Part shown: piece after piece, positions 27,236 through 35,936 of the stretch
Numbering within the stretch: the first letter of the stretch is position 1
How the letters are laid out: each line of letters starts with the position of its first letter
Origin: Microvirga sp. VF16
GTDB taxonomy: Bacteria; Pseudomonadota; Alphaproteobacteria; Rhizobiales; Beijerinckiaceae
DNA length: 64,000 nt
Direction: 5' to 3'
Assembly (NCBI RefSeq): GCF_016864375.1
Contig: NZ_CP069354.1
Coordinates: forward strand, 1,054,001-1,118,000
Position numbers and translations under genes: made by a program
Notes under the pieces: model-generated
Seen by the model: only the letters and a program-made list of their open reading frames with translations
Told to the model about the DNA's origin: nothing
Databases searched by the model: none

Positions 27236-27913
27236 TCATATGGCACCGGCCTCGATGAGGACCGCTTCGATCTCCGTGTAGCCGCGGCTGCGTGCGTGCT
27301 GCAGCGGCTTCACGCCATCCCGGTCTGCTAAGTTGACGTCGGCACCTGCCTTTACCAACAGGTTGACGACCTGCTGGTGGCGTTCGCCCCCATCGCCTAG
27401 GATGATGGCTTCTAGCAAAGCCGTCCAACCGAGATTGTTGACGTGATCGACATCGACGCCAGCCTCGATCAAGGTTCGGACAGTGTCGACATGTCCACGC
27501 TCCGCTGCCGGGATGAGAGCGGTGCCACCATAGCGATTGGTGCTCTTGAGGTCCGCACCGTGCGCGAGCGCCATCTTCAGGATTTCGAGATGGCCCCGCG
27601 CTCCGGCGTAAAGATAAGGACTGTCGTTGATCCGGTCCTTCGCGTTGACGTCGGCTCCGGCCTCGATCAATGCCCGTGCGATCTCGATCCTGTTGCCGTG
27701 GGTCGCGATGAGCAGGGCGGTGCGCCCAGATTCATCCCGAGCATCGATGTCGACGCGGTGTGACAGGAGGCGTTGAACATGCGCGGCATCGACATCCTTG
27801 TTCATGACGGCGTTCAACAGATCCTTCCCGCCGGTCGATTGCCCAACAGCTGTCATCGAATGGCCCATCATACCGAGTGCAAAGAATAGCGAGATGGCGA
27901 GACGTTTATGCAT
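27236..27913 (-). CDS. Secreted ankyrin-repeat protein
   Basis: 225 aa with an N-terminal signal peptide (MHKRLAISLFFALGMMGHSM, cleavage near VGQST). About five ankyrin repeats follow, each with the D-x-x-G-R/W-T-A-L-x-x-A core (DESGRTALLIATHGN, NRYGGTALIPAAERG, NNLGWTALLEAIILG, DRDGVKPLQHARSRG). It is probably periplasmic and mediates protein-protein contacts. Exported ankyrin proteins in alphaproteobacteria sometimes accompany catalases, but no partner is visible here. It stands alone between repeat copies C and D. Confidence 0.88.
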   Translation of the reverse strand: MHKRLAISLFFALGMMGHSMTAVGQSTGGKDLLNAVMNKDVDAAHVQRLLSHRVDIDARDESGRTALLIATHGNRIEIARALIEAGADVNAKDRINDSPYLYAGARGHLEILKMALAHGADLKSTNRYGGTALIPAAERGHVDTVRTLIEAGVDVDHVNNLGWTALLEAIILGDGGERHQQVVNLLVKAGADVNLADRDGVKPLQHARSRGYTEIEAVLIEAGAI

Positions 27914-27953
27914 GATCAGCCCTCTGCGGGAGAGATACGCTCTTCAAAGAGAG

Positions 27954-27987
27954 GCGCATCGGACCCACTTTGGGGTCCGATGTGCTA
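27954..27987. repeat. Dispersed palindromic repeat, copy D (short hairpin unit)
   Basis: GCGCATCGGACCCAC-TTTG-GGGTCCGATGTGC forms a stem of about 12 bp. It lies between the ankyrin gene start and the end of the next minus-strand gene, so it could act as that gene's 3' terminator hairpin. Only the inner unit of the repeat family is present. Confidence 0.75.
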
Positions 27988-28012
27988 AGCGTCTCGGGCG
28001 AAAATCGAGGCC

Positions 28013-29407
28013 TCAGACATTCTCCACAGCGCCATAAACCAAGCGCCCCTTATGGAAAGTCGCGCGCCTCGGCGAGCGTCGCGCAACAGCCTCGGCCGAA
28101 CAGCTCGCATCGACCAGAACGAATTCGGCCGCGTCGCCGGGCTTCGGCCATACCATCTCGCCAGCGTCGCTCAACGGCAGCACATCGCCGGTGGAAATCG
28201 CAAGAGAGCGCGAGAGGCGGAACTCGTCGCTGCCGCCATAAAGCTGCGCGCACAGATTGGCCTTTTCCAGCATGTCGCCGGTGCCGAACGGCGACCAGTG
28301 GTCGATCACGCTGTCGGTGCCGGTCATGATCTTGACCCCCTTTGCACGCAGCTGCGGCAGCGGCATCGTCCGCTGTCCGATCGGCACCGTCGACACCACG
28401 GTCACGCCCTGCGTGGCCATGCGCTCGGCCATTTCGTTCAGCTCCTCGGGGCGCAGGGTGGAAAGGGCGAAGGCGTGGCTGAGCGTCAGCCGGTTGCGCA
28501 AAGCCGGCGTCTTTTCCACGGTCTCGACCATGTACTTGAGAGCGGCGACGCCGGCGGGATTGGTTTCATGGATGTGGATATCAATGCCCTTGTCGTGGTC
28601 GAGCGCGATCTGGAACATCGCATCCAGCGATGCTTCCATCGCGCCGTCGACATTGGTGGGATCTAGACCACCGACATAATGAGCGCCCATCTTCATGGCC
28701 TCGCGCATCAGCCCGTCGACCTTGGAATGCAGCAGGCCATGCTGCGGGAAGGCGACGATCTCGCATTCGAAGCTGTCGCGATAATTGGCCAATGCAAGCT
28801 GCAGGTGCTCCAGGCTTTTCAATCCGCTCACCGGATCGATGTTGCAGTGGCTGCGTGCCACCGTGCTGCCCTGTGAAAGGAGGAGGTCAATCAGCTTTTC
28901 CGCACGGGCCTGAGAGGTCGGCAGGAGCTTTGGAAGAAGCACCTCCTCCCGCGCGATCATGTCCATGATGGTCTTGCCCTGACGGGGCAGGGGAGCCTGC
29001 CACGGGCCGCCATAGAATGTCTTGTCGAGGTGGATATGCATATCCCGGAACGCGGGCAGAAGCAGCTTGCTCTGCGCCTTGTAGCGCGGCAGGGCTGCAT
29101 TCAATGCGGCATTCGCGCCGTGCACCGCCTTGATGCGACCGTTCTGAATTTCCAGGGTGTGGATTCCGGTCCGGGTGCCGACCACCACTTCGCCCTCACG
29201 CTCGAAGCCTTCTTCGAGGCGCACATCGGTCAAATAGTAATGGCTGTCGGTAAGGGTCATGATCTGCTGACGGGATTTATCTGTATTGGCCGTGGCCTCC
29301 GCGGCCCCAGCCTGCGCGCCGCTCAAGCCCAGTATCGTGGACGCGGCGGCCAGCCCGCCGGAATGGCGAAGAAAGGCTCTGCGGCTCTGGTGGTTTGCAC
29401 TTTGCAC
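28013..29407 (-). CDS. Tat-exported amidohydrolase, cytosine-deaminase-like
   Basis: 464 aa from GTG 29407, supported by AGGAG 6 nt upstream; an in-frame ATG at 29449 lacks an SD. A twin-arginine signal is present (SRRAFLRHSGGLAAAS, then SGAQAGA). The catalytic domain has RDMHIHLDKTFYGG (HxHxD-K, as in CodA), DIHIHETNP, LTLSHAFALS and TGTDSVIDHWSPFG. The metal site and the D-K pair place it with cytosine deaminase and related N-heterocycle deaminases. Periplasmic export of such an enzyme is unusual. It is divergent from a LysR gene that probably regulates it. Confidence 0.88.
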   Translation of the reverse strand: MQSANHQSRRAFLRHSGGLAAASTILGLSGAQAGAAEATANTDKSRQQIMTLTDSHYYLTDVRLEEGFEREGEVVVGTRTGIHTLEIQNGRIKAVHGANAALNAALPRYKAQSKLLLPAFRDMHIHLDKTFYGGPWQAPLPRQGKTIMDMIAREEVLLPKLLPTSQARAEKLIDLLLSQGSTVARSHCNIDPVSGLKSLEHLQLALANYRDSFECEIVAFPQHGLLHSKVDGLMREAMKMGAHYVGGLDPTNVDGAMEASLDAMFQIALDHDKGIDIHIHETNPAGVAALKYMVETVEKTPALRNRLTLSHAFALSTLRPEELNEMAERMATQGVTVVSTVPIGQRTMPLPQLRAKGVKIMTGTDSVIDHWSPFGTGDMLEKANLCAQLYGGSDEFRLSRSLAISTGDVLPLSDAGEMVWPKPGDAAEFVLVDASCSAEAVARRSPRRATFHKGRLVYGAVENV

Positions 29408-29655
29408 GGGGCGCTCCTCTCTGCTTGTCGTCGAGATGGTCGGCGGCATTTGAACCAGCGTCAGCAGCCCGGTCCCGGCTCGGCCGTTACAAGACTGCCG
29501 GTCGTCGCTTCTTCTCGGGAGATCCGCTCGGGCCGCCAAAATTCTTTGCTGCAATGTCCGGAGGATAGTACCAGCTTATCTTATCTGGAAATTAAATGTT
29601 TGGATTGTTACTATTGATTTCTTGAATGGCGAATGCCGCGCCGCCGGGGGAGCCG

Positions 29656-30513
29656 ATGCTCGACCCACGTCTATTGCGAGCCTTCATTGCAATCGTCGAA
29701 GCCGGGGGCTTCACCCGAGCGGCCGAGCGCCTGCACATGACCCAGTCGACCTTGAGCCAGCAGCTGGCCCGGCTCGAGGAAGCGGTCGGGCAGACCCTCG
29801 TGGATCGGGAGGCTCGCCCCATCAGGCCGTCCGCTGCTGGGGAGCGCCTCCTCGGATATGCCCGTCGGATCGTGACGCTTCAACAAGAGGCGACGGCGGC
29901 CTTGAGCAACCCGGCCGGCACGACGCCCATTCATATCGGGTTGCCGGAGGACGTCTTCAGCCGCCCCATGGCGCGGCTTTTCGGCGAGTTCTCCAAGCGC
30001 CACCAGGAGATCCGTCTGGATGTCAGCGCCGGGCTGAGCCGCGACCTGACCCGGCGCTACCGCGGCGGCGAGTTCGATATCGTCGTCGTCAAGGAGCCGG
30101 CACCCAGCAACGATTGCCGGGCGAGCTTCCCCGAGGCGACGGGCTGGTTCGAGAGCAGGGATGCCCCGGTTGCCTGGCCGGACCCAGTCCCCCTTGTGAC
30201 CTTCCCTCCCGGCGGCCTTTATCGCGAATCCATGTTCGAACGCATCGAGCGTGAGCGCCGCCATTGGTACATCGCCTTTTCAGGCAGCAGTCTCAACAAT
30301 GTGCTTGTCGCCGTCGAGGGCGGTCTCGGCATAACGCTTCTCCCGGTCGCTACGACGCTCGGGCGTCACGTCAGGCCCTATGCACTATTCGGCGACGAAG
30401 CTCCGATCATGGTTTCCATCTATGCCTGGGAGAGCACGGGGCTCATCGCAGAACTGGTCGAACAGATCAGTGCCGCTCTTTCCGAACGGAGTGGTCGTCC
30501 TGGCAGGCGGTGA
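29656..30513 (+). CDS. LysR-family transcriptional regulator
   Basis: 285 aa from ATG 29656 (the frame begins at 29626). The winged helix is typical: LLRAFIAIVEAGGFTRAAER, TQSTLSQQLARLEEAVG, TLVDREARPIRPSAAGE. The effector domain spans ~residues 90-280. It is divergent from the Tat-exported amidohydrolase with about 250 bp between, so it is the likely regulator of that gene. Confidence 0.92.
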   Translation: MLDPRLLRAFIAIVEAGGFTRAAERLHMTQSTLSQQLARLEEAVGQTLVDREARPIRPSAAGERLLGYARRIVTLQQEATAALSNPAGTTPIHIGLPEDVFSRPMARLFGEFSKRHQEIRLDVSAGLSRDLTRRYRGGEFDIVVVKEPAPSNDCRASFPEATGWFESRDAPVAWPDPVPLVTFPPGGLYRESMFERIERERRHWYIAFSGSSLNNVLVAVEGGLGITLLPVATTLGRHVRPYALFGDEAPIMVSIYAWESTGLIAELVEQISAALSERSGRPGRR

Positions 30514-30720
30514 TTATTCCTTACTTGACGTTAGAATCTGCTCACAATTCGAGATTTTGTAGCAAACCCTGGATTAATTCGGAAACATGCCGGTGAGCGT
30601 TGCTCGATCTGTATGCCGTCATCCGCTCCATGTGAGGGATGACTTCCTGTGCACCTGACTTCCGATTCAAACTTCAAGGTAGCCATTGCGAAGTGAAAGC
30701 GGCTTCATGCTTTTAGACCC

Positions 30721-31581
30721 TTAGGCGGCTCCAAGATCGAGTAGCACGTTAACCGCACCAACAAGGTTGTCATTCGTATCATGCAAGGGGGTAGGGAACG
30801 GCTTGAAGTGAACTCGTGTACCGTCGGGTCGCTCTGCAATTGCTGTCACGCCCCGGACCCTCCTATCCTCACGGATCGCCACGGCCATCGGGCAACGGTC
30901 ATGCGGCAGTGGTGTGCCATTGAGTGAATAGATGTGCCATGATCCGCACCAGCGGTCCCGCCCCAGCACCGGACGCCGTCCCCACAACGCCACGGCAGCC
31001 TCGTTGTAGAAGGTGATGCGTCCTGTCGCGTCCGTCATGTAGACAGCAAAGGGGAGAGCCGCGAGGAGGTCGACATACTGTGTCTCGGCGGATTTCTGAC
31101 CTGCCGTGGAACGACTGACGTACTCGATCACCTGATCGGGGCTGCTCTGCTTTGCCACAAGGCGCAGCAATGCCTTCTTGACATGCTGGCGAACGGGCAA
31201 GCCGATGTCGGTCTCGCGGGAGGAATCCGTTCCGGACACAAAGCTCTGTCGTGCAATCTTTGCTATCCAATGCCCGGCCGTAACCTGGAACAGGTGAAAG
31301 CCATTGAACAGCACGCCCGTGGCGGCCGCTCGATTATCGAAGCCTGGCGGTCGAGCATCATCGGAGCGAAGAGAGCCTACATAAACCCACTGCTCGGAAG
31401 TGATAAAACTCGGAATCGGGTAGTCTTCGCGGACGGCACAGAGTATCTCAGGCCGCTGGCTGTTACCGAACAGATTATAGGCACAATCGCTCGCCTCGGG
31501 TCTGAGAGACGCCAACTGATGACCGGACTTCACGATATATTCTCCCAGCCTGACGTTCTTTTCTACGTTTTTGATTCGCAA
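30721..31581 (-). CDS. PAS-domain protein of unknown output
   Basis: 286 aa. A PAS domain occupies about residues 170-285 (AALPFAVYMTDATGRITFYN, EAAVALWGRRPVLGRDRWCG, ending in VGAVNVLLDLG). The preceding ~165 residues contain PPGFDNRAAATGVLFNGFHL and LPVRQHVKKALLRLV, which I do not recognise. No kinase, GGDEF or HTH output is present, so it may be a stand-alone sensor or adaptor. The start is uncertain and the first ~45 residues look weakly coding. Confidence 0.7.
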   Translation of the reverse strand: MRIKNVEKNVRLGEYIVKSGHQLASLRPEASDCAYNLFGNSQRPEILCAVREDYPIPSFITSEQWVYVGSLRSDDARPPGFDNRAAATGVLFNGFHLFQVTAGHWIAKIARQSFVSGTDSSRETDIGLPVRQHVKKALLRLVAKQSSPDQVIEYVSRSTAGQKSAETQYVDLLAALPFAVYMTDATGRITFYNEAAVALWGRRPVLGRDRWCGSWHIYSLNGTPLPHDRCPMAVAIREDRRVRGVTAIAERPDGTRVHFKPFPTPLHDTNDNLVGAVNVLLDLGAA

Positions 31582-32214
31582 CGCCTTTGCTAAATGCTAC
31601 CCTTCCTGTGTGGTTTTTGTGTGCCCTTGGGAGTGCCGCCACAATCGATGGAACACTACTAGGACATTGATCTGCCTCTCGATAAGGAGTTGCACTCGGC
31701 CGTGAGGAATGGACGCCCACCATCGCCCAGATGTATCTCAGGACTGCGATCTTAATGCCGGTCGATTGTCCAGTGCAGGGAAACACTCACCGGCTTGATG
31801 CAGCGGTCATTGTGGATTTGTAAGACGGTTTGGGGCATCCATATGCACGGCTTTGACAGCCTCGAATCCAACTCGATCAAGGAAGCCGACTATTCCATAG
31901 AGCCTATGTCGGAAGTTTGCGGACGATTGTCTCATCCGCGTGAAGTGGTCTCATTTGCCGGAAGCAGGCGCTTCATGACATATGGGTGGGTCGGCCTGTC
32001 GAAGAGTGCTTCTGAGCCGAATGGACAGAACCCTAAACTAACCGCATCCTGTTAGCATATCACTGCCACTGGGCGCGGAGTTCGATTGAACTGATCGATT
32101 CTGTTCTGATGGAACCTAGAGCACTTGTCGGCGAAGTGGATCCGGTTCGCCGTCAAAAAAGCGGCAACCAAAGAAGAGAGCTGATTCCATGCGAATGGAA
32201 ACAGCTCAATCCTT
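31582..32214. other. Intergenic region with a repeat fragment, no supported gene
   Basis: 633 bp. Frames at 31475-31786 (minus) and 31795-32055 (plus, 86 aa) show no domain, SD or low-GC codon pattern that would support them. The right end carries repeat copy E. I see no promoter or RNA structure here. Confidence 0.5.
32115..32175. repeat. Dispersed repeat, copy E (degenerate)
   Basis: CTAGAGCACTTGTCGGCGAA and GTGGATCCGGTTCGCCGTCA match the CTAGAGCA edge and the GTGGATCCGGTT core of the family, but the closing palindrome half is eroded. Confidence 0.55.
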
Positions 32215-33126
32215 TCAGATAACTCCGAGTTGCGCGCGTGTCGGCATACCGGTTTGAGCGCCATAGGCAAGGCAAGCTAGCGATGCCCCGTAGCAGGCTC
32301 GTTGAAGAGCTTTGGTGAAAGACAACGCCTCATCGAGCCCGCTGGCCAGGATTCCGACGAAGGTATCACCAGCCCCAGTCGTGTCGACAGGCCGTATCGG
32401 CGGTGCTTCGACAATCTCGCTGCGCCCATCGGAGTGAAACGCAAAGGCGCCCTGGGCGCCCGCCGTGACGACGCAAGTGCAACCGCTTCCCGACAGATAG
32501 GCCCCAGCATCCTCAAAGCGGTCGGTCTCGCAGCCGAGAAGCTTGGCTGCGGTGATGGCTTCGTGCTCGTTGACGACGAAGATGTCAGTCTCGTCGACGA
32601 GATCCGAGAGATCTCTCGTCGAGAATGCTGTCGGCGCCGGTGCGAAGTTCCAAATGACGCGCCCGCCTGCCGCCCGCACTTGCCGAGCAACGTTGAGAGA
32701 CGCCGAAAAGGGGACTTCCATTTGGAAGACTGCAACTGTCGCGGCATTCGCCTCGAAGCCGCGAAGCGTAGCCTCACTCAGTGAGGCATTGGCCCCGCTG
32801 GCGACGGTGATCGCATTCTCGCCGCGCTCATCGACGGTGATGAAAGCGCATCCGGTCGGCTCAGCGCTGTCGACGACGAGATCAGCCACGACATCGTTGC
32901 GAACGAGGTTGTCGCGTGCAGATCGGCCAAAAGCATCCCCCCCGACGCAGGCTGCCATTGCGACTCGGTGAGGCAAAGATGCCCGCGCAGCAGCGATCGC
33001 CTGGTTCGCGCCCTTGCCGCCGAACAAGGTTTCGTAGCCTGGAGAGAGGACAGTTTCGCCAGGACGCGGGATCGAGGATACGCGGGCAACAAGATCAATG
33101 TTGATCGAACCAAACACAATGATCAT
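32215..33126 (-). CDS. PfkB/ribokinase-family sugar kinase
   Basis: 303 aa from ATG 33126 (GGGAG upstream); the frame extends to 33279, overlapping the RpiB gene, and I reject that part. PfkB signature 1 is FGGKGANQAIAAARA, and signature 2 is DTTGAGDTFVGILASGL with the catalytic Asp. The N-terminus IIVFGSINIDLVARV is ribokinase-like. It phosphorylates a pentose or similar sugar with ATP. It is the last gene of the operon, 34 bp after the RpiB-type isomerase, suggesting the two share an intermediate. Confidence 0.9.
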   Translation of the reverse strand: MIIVFGSINIDLVARVSSIPRPGETVLSPGYETLFGGKGANQAIAAARASLPHRVAMAACVGGDAFGRSARDNLVRNDVVADLVVDSAEPTGCAFITVDERGENAITVASGANASLSEATLRGFEANAATVAVFQMEVPFSASLNVARQVRAAGGRVIWNFAPAPTAFSTRDLSDLVDETDIFVVNEHEAITAAKLLGCETDRFEDAGAYLSGSGCTCVVTAGAQGAFAFHSDGRSEIVEAPPIRPVDTTGAGDTFVGILASGLDEALSFTKALQRACYGASLACLAYGAQTGMPTRAQLGVI

Positions 33127-33160
33127 CTTGCACGCGCTCCCTTTCTCAAATCGTTCAGTC

Positions 33161-33607
33161 TCAGTCCTCGGCATCCATAGCGTGGAGTTTTTCCACGCGA
33201 CGCCGGCAATCCTCATCGGTCGAGAATTCCGCCGACAGGTAGGACGAGACGAGATCCTGTGCGAGCCAGGATCCGACAATCTTAGCGCCGATGCACATCA
33301 CGTTGACGTCGTCATGCTCGACAGACTGATGCGCGGAGTGGATGTCATGGCAAACAGCGGCGCGAATGCCCTTGACCTTGTTGGCAGCGATCGATGCACC
33401 GACGCCCGTGCCACACACCATGATTCCGCGCTCGGCCTCGCCAGATTTGACTTTCTGGGTCAATGCGCGGGCGATGTCTGGAAAGTCGACGGGCTTGTCA
33501 TCGAAAGACCCTACATCAATGACCTCATGTCCGAGCGAGCGTACGTGCTCGACCACTGCATTCTTGAGGGGCCACCCAGCGTGATCAGACCCGACTACGA
33601 CGCGCAT
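33161..33607 (-). CDS. rpiB: RpiB/LacAB-family sugar-phosphate isomerase
   Basis: 148 aa, the family length. It begins VVVGSDHAGWPLKNAV (SDHAG motif) and has the active-site loop CGTGVGASIAANKVKGIRAA with catalytic Cys, then HDDVNVMCIGA. It interconverts aldose and ketose phosphates (ribose 5-P/ribulose 5-P, or erythrose/threose phosphates in EryH/DerI relatives). Next to a PfkB kinase and behind an ABC importer, it probably serves a dedicated sugar or sugar-acid route rather than the housekeeping pentose phosphate pathway. Confidence 0.88.
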   Translation of the reverse strand: MRVVVGSDHAGWPLKNAVVEHVRSLGHEVIDVGSFDDKPVDFPDIARALTQKVKSGEAERGIMVCGTGVGASIAANKVKGIRAAVCHDIHSAHQSVEHDDVNVMCIGAKIVGSWLAQDLVSSYLSAEFSTDEDCRRRVEKLHAMDAED

Positions 33608-33637
33608 TGAAAAACCTTTCTTTCGTGATTACAGATC

Positions 33638-33659
33638 GGGTGGCGCCGGAGCACCACCC
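33638..33659 (-). terminator. Stem-loop after the amino-acid SBP gene
   Basis: GGGTGG (33638-33643) pairs with CCACCC (33654-33659) across a 10 nt loop, 15 nt past the SBP stop codon and before the rpiB start on the minus strand. It is likely an attenuating or stabilising stem, since kinase and isomerase genes follow in the same direction. Confidence 0.5.
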
Positions 33660-33673
33660 TAATTTCTCCAGGA

Positions 33674-34468
33674 TCAGCCCCGCATTTCCTGCGGGAGTTC
33701 GCTGCCATGGAACTTCTTGTAGATCTCGTTCAGCTTGCCATTCTTCAGATTGGTCGAGATCCATTCATTGAGCTTCTCGACCAGGCGCGGCTCACCCTTA
33801 CGCACGCCGATAGCGAGATCGAATGTGCGAATGAGAACCTTCGGTTCGAAGGTGCGGGCCGGGTTCTTCACGCCGATCTGGTTCGCGATCGTTGCCGAAG
33901 TTGCGACGCAGTCCGCCTGTCCGGATACGGCTGCCGTCACCATCGTGGCATCGTCATCGAAGCGGGCGAGAGTGAGGTTCCGATCCTTCATGTTCGACAG
34001 CTCTGTATCCTGCGTCGTGCCGCGGGAGACGGCAATGGTCTTGCCTTTCAGATCATCCCAGCTTTTCGCTTCAACGGTCTTCAGGCACGCGACAACAGAT
34101 TGCAGCGCTGCATAGGCCTTGCTGAAGTCAATCACCTTGGCGCGCTCCGGTGTGACCGAGAGGGTCGAGATGATGATATCCGCCTTGTTGGTTTGGATAT
34201 TCGGGATACGGGTCGCGCCCGTGGTCTGCACGAACTCGAGTTCAAGACCAAGATCTTTCGCGAGAAGCTGAGCGGTCTCCACGTCCGATCCTGTCGGCTT
34301 AAGGTTCGCATCCATCATGCCCGACGGTGGGATCGCCATGTCGGTCGCGATGCGGATTTTCTTCGCCTTCATGATATCGTCGAGAAGGTCGGCGTGAGCT
34401 GCAGTTGTGCCGAGTGCCACGATGCAGGTCATGGCAACTGCGGCAGCGGAAAGCGGACGCTTCATCAT
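33674..34468 (-). CDS. ABC transporter substrate-binding protein, polar amino acid type (SBP_bac_3)
   Basis: 264 aa with a Sec signal peptide (MMKRPLSAAAVAMTCIVALG, cleaved near AHADL). The family 3 pattern is clear: KKIRIATDMAIPPSGMMD, GSDVETAQLLAKDLGLELEF, NKADIIISTLSVTPERAKV and SRGTTQDTEL. The arginine in SVTPERAKVIDF would bind a ligand carboxylate. It is periplasmic. The ligand could be an amino acid, or an acid-bearing sugar conjugate given the kinase and isomerase genes in the operon. Confidence 0.93.
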   Translation of the reverse strand: MMKRPLSAAAVAMTCIVALGTTAAHADLLDDIMKAKKIRIATDMAIPPSGMMDANLKPTGSDVETAQLLAKDLGLELEFVQTTGATRIPNIQTNKADIIISTLSVTPERAKVIDFSKAYAALQSVVACLKTVEAKSWDDLKGKTIAVSRGTTQDTELSNMKDRNLTLARFDDDATMVTAAVSGQADCVATSATIANQIGVKNPARTFEPKVLIRTFDLAIGVRKGEPRLVEKLNEWISTNLKNGKLNEIYKKFHGSELPQEMRG

Positions 34469-34500
34469 CGTTGTTTGTCTCCCTAGATCTTGGTTGTCGT

Positions 34501-35256
34501 TTAGAGCCCTGTGCCAACGAACTGGGCGAGTTCCGGAGTTGCGGGCGAGGTCAGGATTGCAGCAGGTCCCGTCTCATGGACCTTGCCGCGGTGCATGAAC
34601 ACCACCCGATTGGCGATACCTCTGGCAAATCCCATCTCGTGCGTGACCATCACCATGGTCATGCCGTCCGCAGCGAGCGCTTCAATGACTTTCAGGACCT
34701 CGCCGGTCAGTTCCGGATCGAGGGCTGAGGTCACTTCGTCGAACAGCATGACCTTGGGCTGCATGGCAAGCGAGCGGGCAATCGCCGCGCGCTGCTGCTG
34801 TCCGCCGGAGAGCTGTTCGGGATATTGGTGGAGCTTGTCTTCCAGGCCGACCTGGGCAAGGACTTGTCGCGCCTGCTCTTTCGCCTGAGCCTTCGAGACG
34901 CCCTTCACGGAGCAGGGAGCGAGTGTGATGTTCTCTTCGATGGTCAGGTGCGGAAACAGATTGTAGCTCTGAAACACGATACCGACGTCCTGACGCAGGG
35001 CTCTCAAATCGAGCTTCGGGTCGCTGACGCGGTGGCCACACACGACAATCTCGCCACTGTCGATCGTCTCGAAGCGATCAATGCACCGAAGAGCGGTGCT
35101 CTTGCCGGACCCACTGCGGCCGATGATGACGAGAACTTCGCCACGGTCGACCTCGAAACTCACACCATCAAGCACCTTGAGTGAGCCGAAGCTCTTGTGC
35201 ACGTGCTTAAGGGAAACGACCGGCAACTGGGTTGCTGCATTCAAAATTCTGTGCAT
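34501..35256 (-). CDS. Polar amino acid-type ABC transporter ATP-binding protein (GlnQ-like)
   Basis: 251 aa with Walker A GRSGSGKST, Q-loop VFQSYNLFPHLT, signature LSGGQQQR, Walker B VMLFDEVTSALDPE and H-loop VTHEMGFARGIA, the last two typical of the GlnQ/HisP subfamily. It energises the two permeases encoded just upstream, with a 1 bp gap to the nearer one. Confidence 0.95.
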   Translation of the reverse strand: MHRILNAATQLPVVSLKHVHKSFGSLKVLDGVSFEVDRGEVLVIIGRSGSGKSTALRCIDRFETIDSGEIVVCGHRVSDPKLDLRALRQDVGIVFQSYNLFPHLTIEENITLAPCSVKGVSKAQAKEQARQVLAQVGLEDKLHQYPEQLSGGQQQRAAIARSLAMQPKVMLFDEVTSALDPELTGEVLKVIEALAADGMTMVMVTHEMGFARGIANRVVFMHRGKVHETGPAAILTSPATPELAQFVGTGL

Positions 35257-35257
35257 G

Positions 35258-35926
35258 TCAGGCAGTCCCGAGTGAGAGGCGGGCAGGGCCGCTGCGCATC
35301 TCCAGGCGGCGGCTGATGCGCGATATCGGATAGCAGAGGGCGAAATAGATCGCCGCGATGATGGTGTAAATCAGAAATGGCTCAAAGAGGGAGTTGTTGA
35401 TGATCTGCCCGGAGCGAGCGAGTTCCACGAAGCCGACTACTGATGCCAGCGAGGTGTTCTTGATGATCTGAACCATGAATCCGACAGTCGGAGGTGTCGC
35501 GATCCGGATCGCCTGCGGCAGGATCACCTTCATCATTCGCTGGGAGCGGCTTAGTGCAAGCCCTTCTGCGGCTTCCCATTGCGGTCGCGGAACGGATTGG
35601 ATGCTGCCGCGCCAGATCTCGCCGAGATATGCGCCGACATAGATCGTGAGCGACGCACCGGCGGCTGTCAGCGGAGAGACAGTCACGCCGAGCGTCGGCA
35701 AGCCGAAATAGGTCAGGAACATGATGACGAGTAGCGGTGTGCCCTGGATGAGCTGCACATAGCCGGCGCTGAGAAGCCTCACGATCCTGTTCGGCGAGAT
35801 GCGGCAGAGGGCAATAGTGAAGCCCGCAATTCCACCCCCGATCAGCCCGATGAGCGACAGGCCGATGGTCCACAGAGCTCCATAGCCCAAGAACATCAGG
35901 TGATTGGCATTTAGGGAGCCGCCCAT
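35258..35926 (-). CDS. Polar amino acid-type ABC transporter permease
   Basis: 222 aa from ATG 35926, preceded by GAGGAGG, so the longer frame to 35980 is rejected. Membrane helices and the HisM/GlnP-family segment LSAGYVQLIQGTPLLVIMF and EAAEGLALSRSQRMMKVILP (EAA loop) are visible. It forms a heterodimer with the permease encoded at 35937-36620. Confidence 0.93.
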   Translation of the reverse strand: MGGSLNANHLMFLGYGALWTIGLSLIGLIGGGIAGFTIALCRISPNRIVRLLSAGYVQLIQGTPLLVIMFLTYFGLPTLGVTVSPLTAAGASLTIYVGAYLGEIWRGSIQSVPRPQWEAAEGLALSRSQRMMKVILPQAIRIATPPTVGFMVQIIKNTSLASVVGFVELARSGQIINNSLFEPFLIYTIIAAIYFALCYPISRISRRLEMRSGPARLSLGTA

Positions 35927-35936
35927 CTTTTCCTCC

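Noticed and set aside
31795..32055. 86 aa plus-strand frame
   Set aside because: No SD, no recognisable domain and low-complexity composition unlike neighbouring genes.
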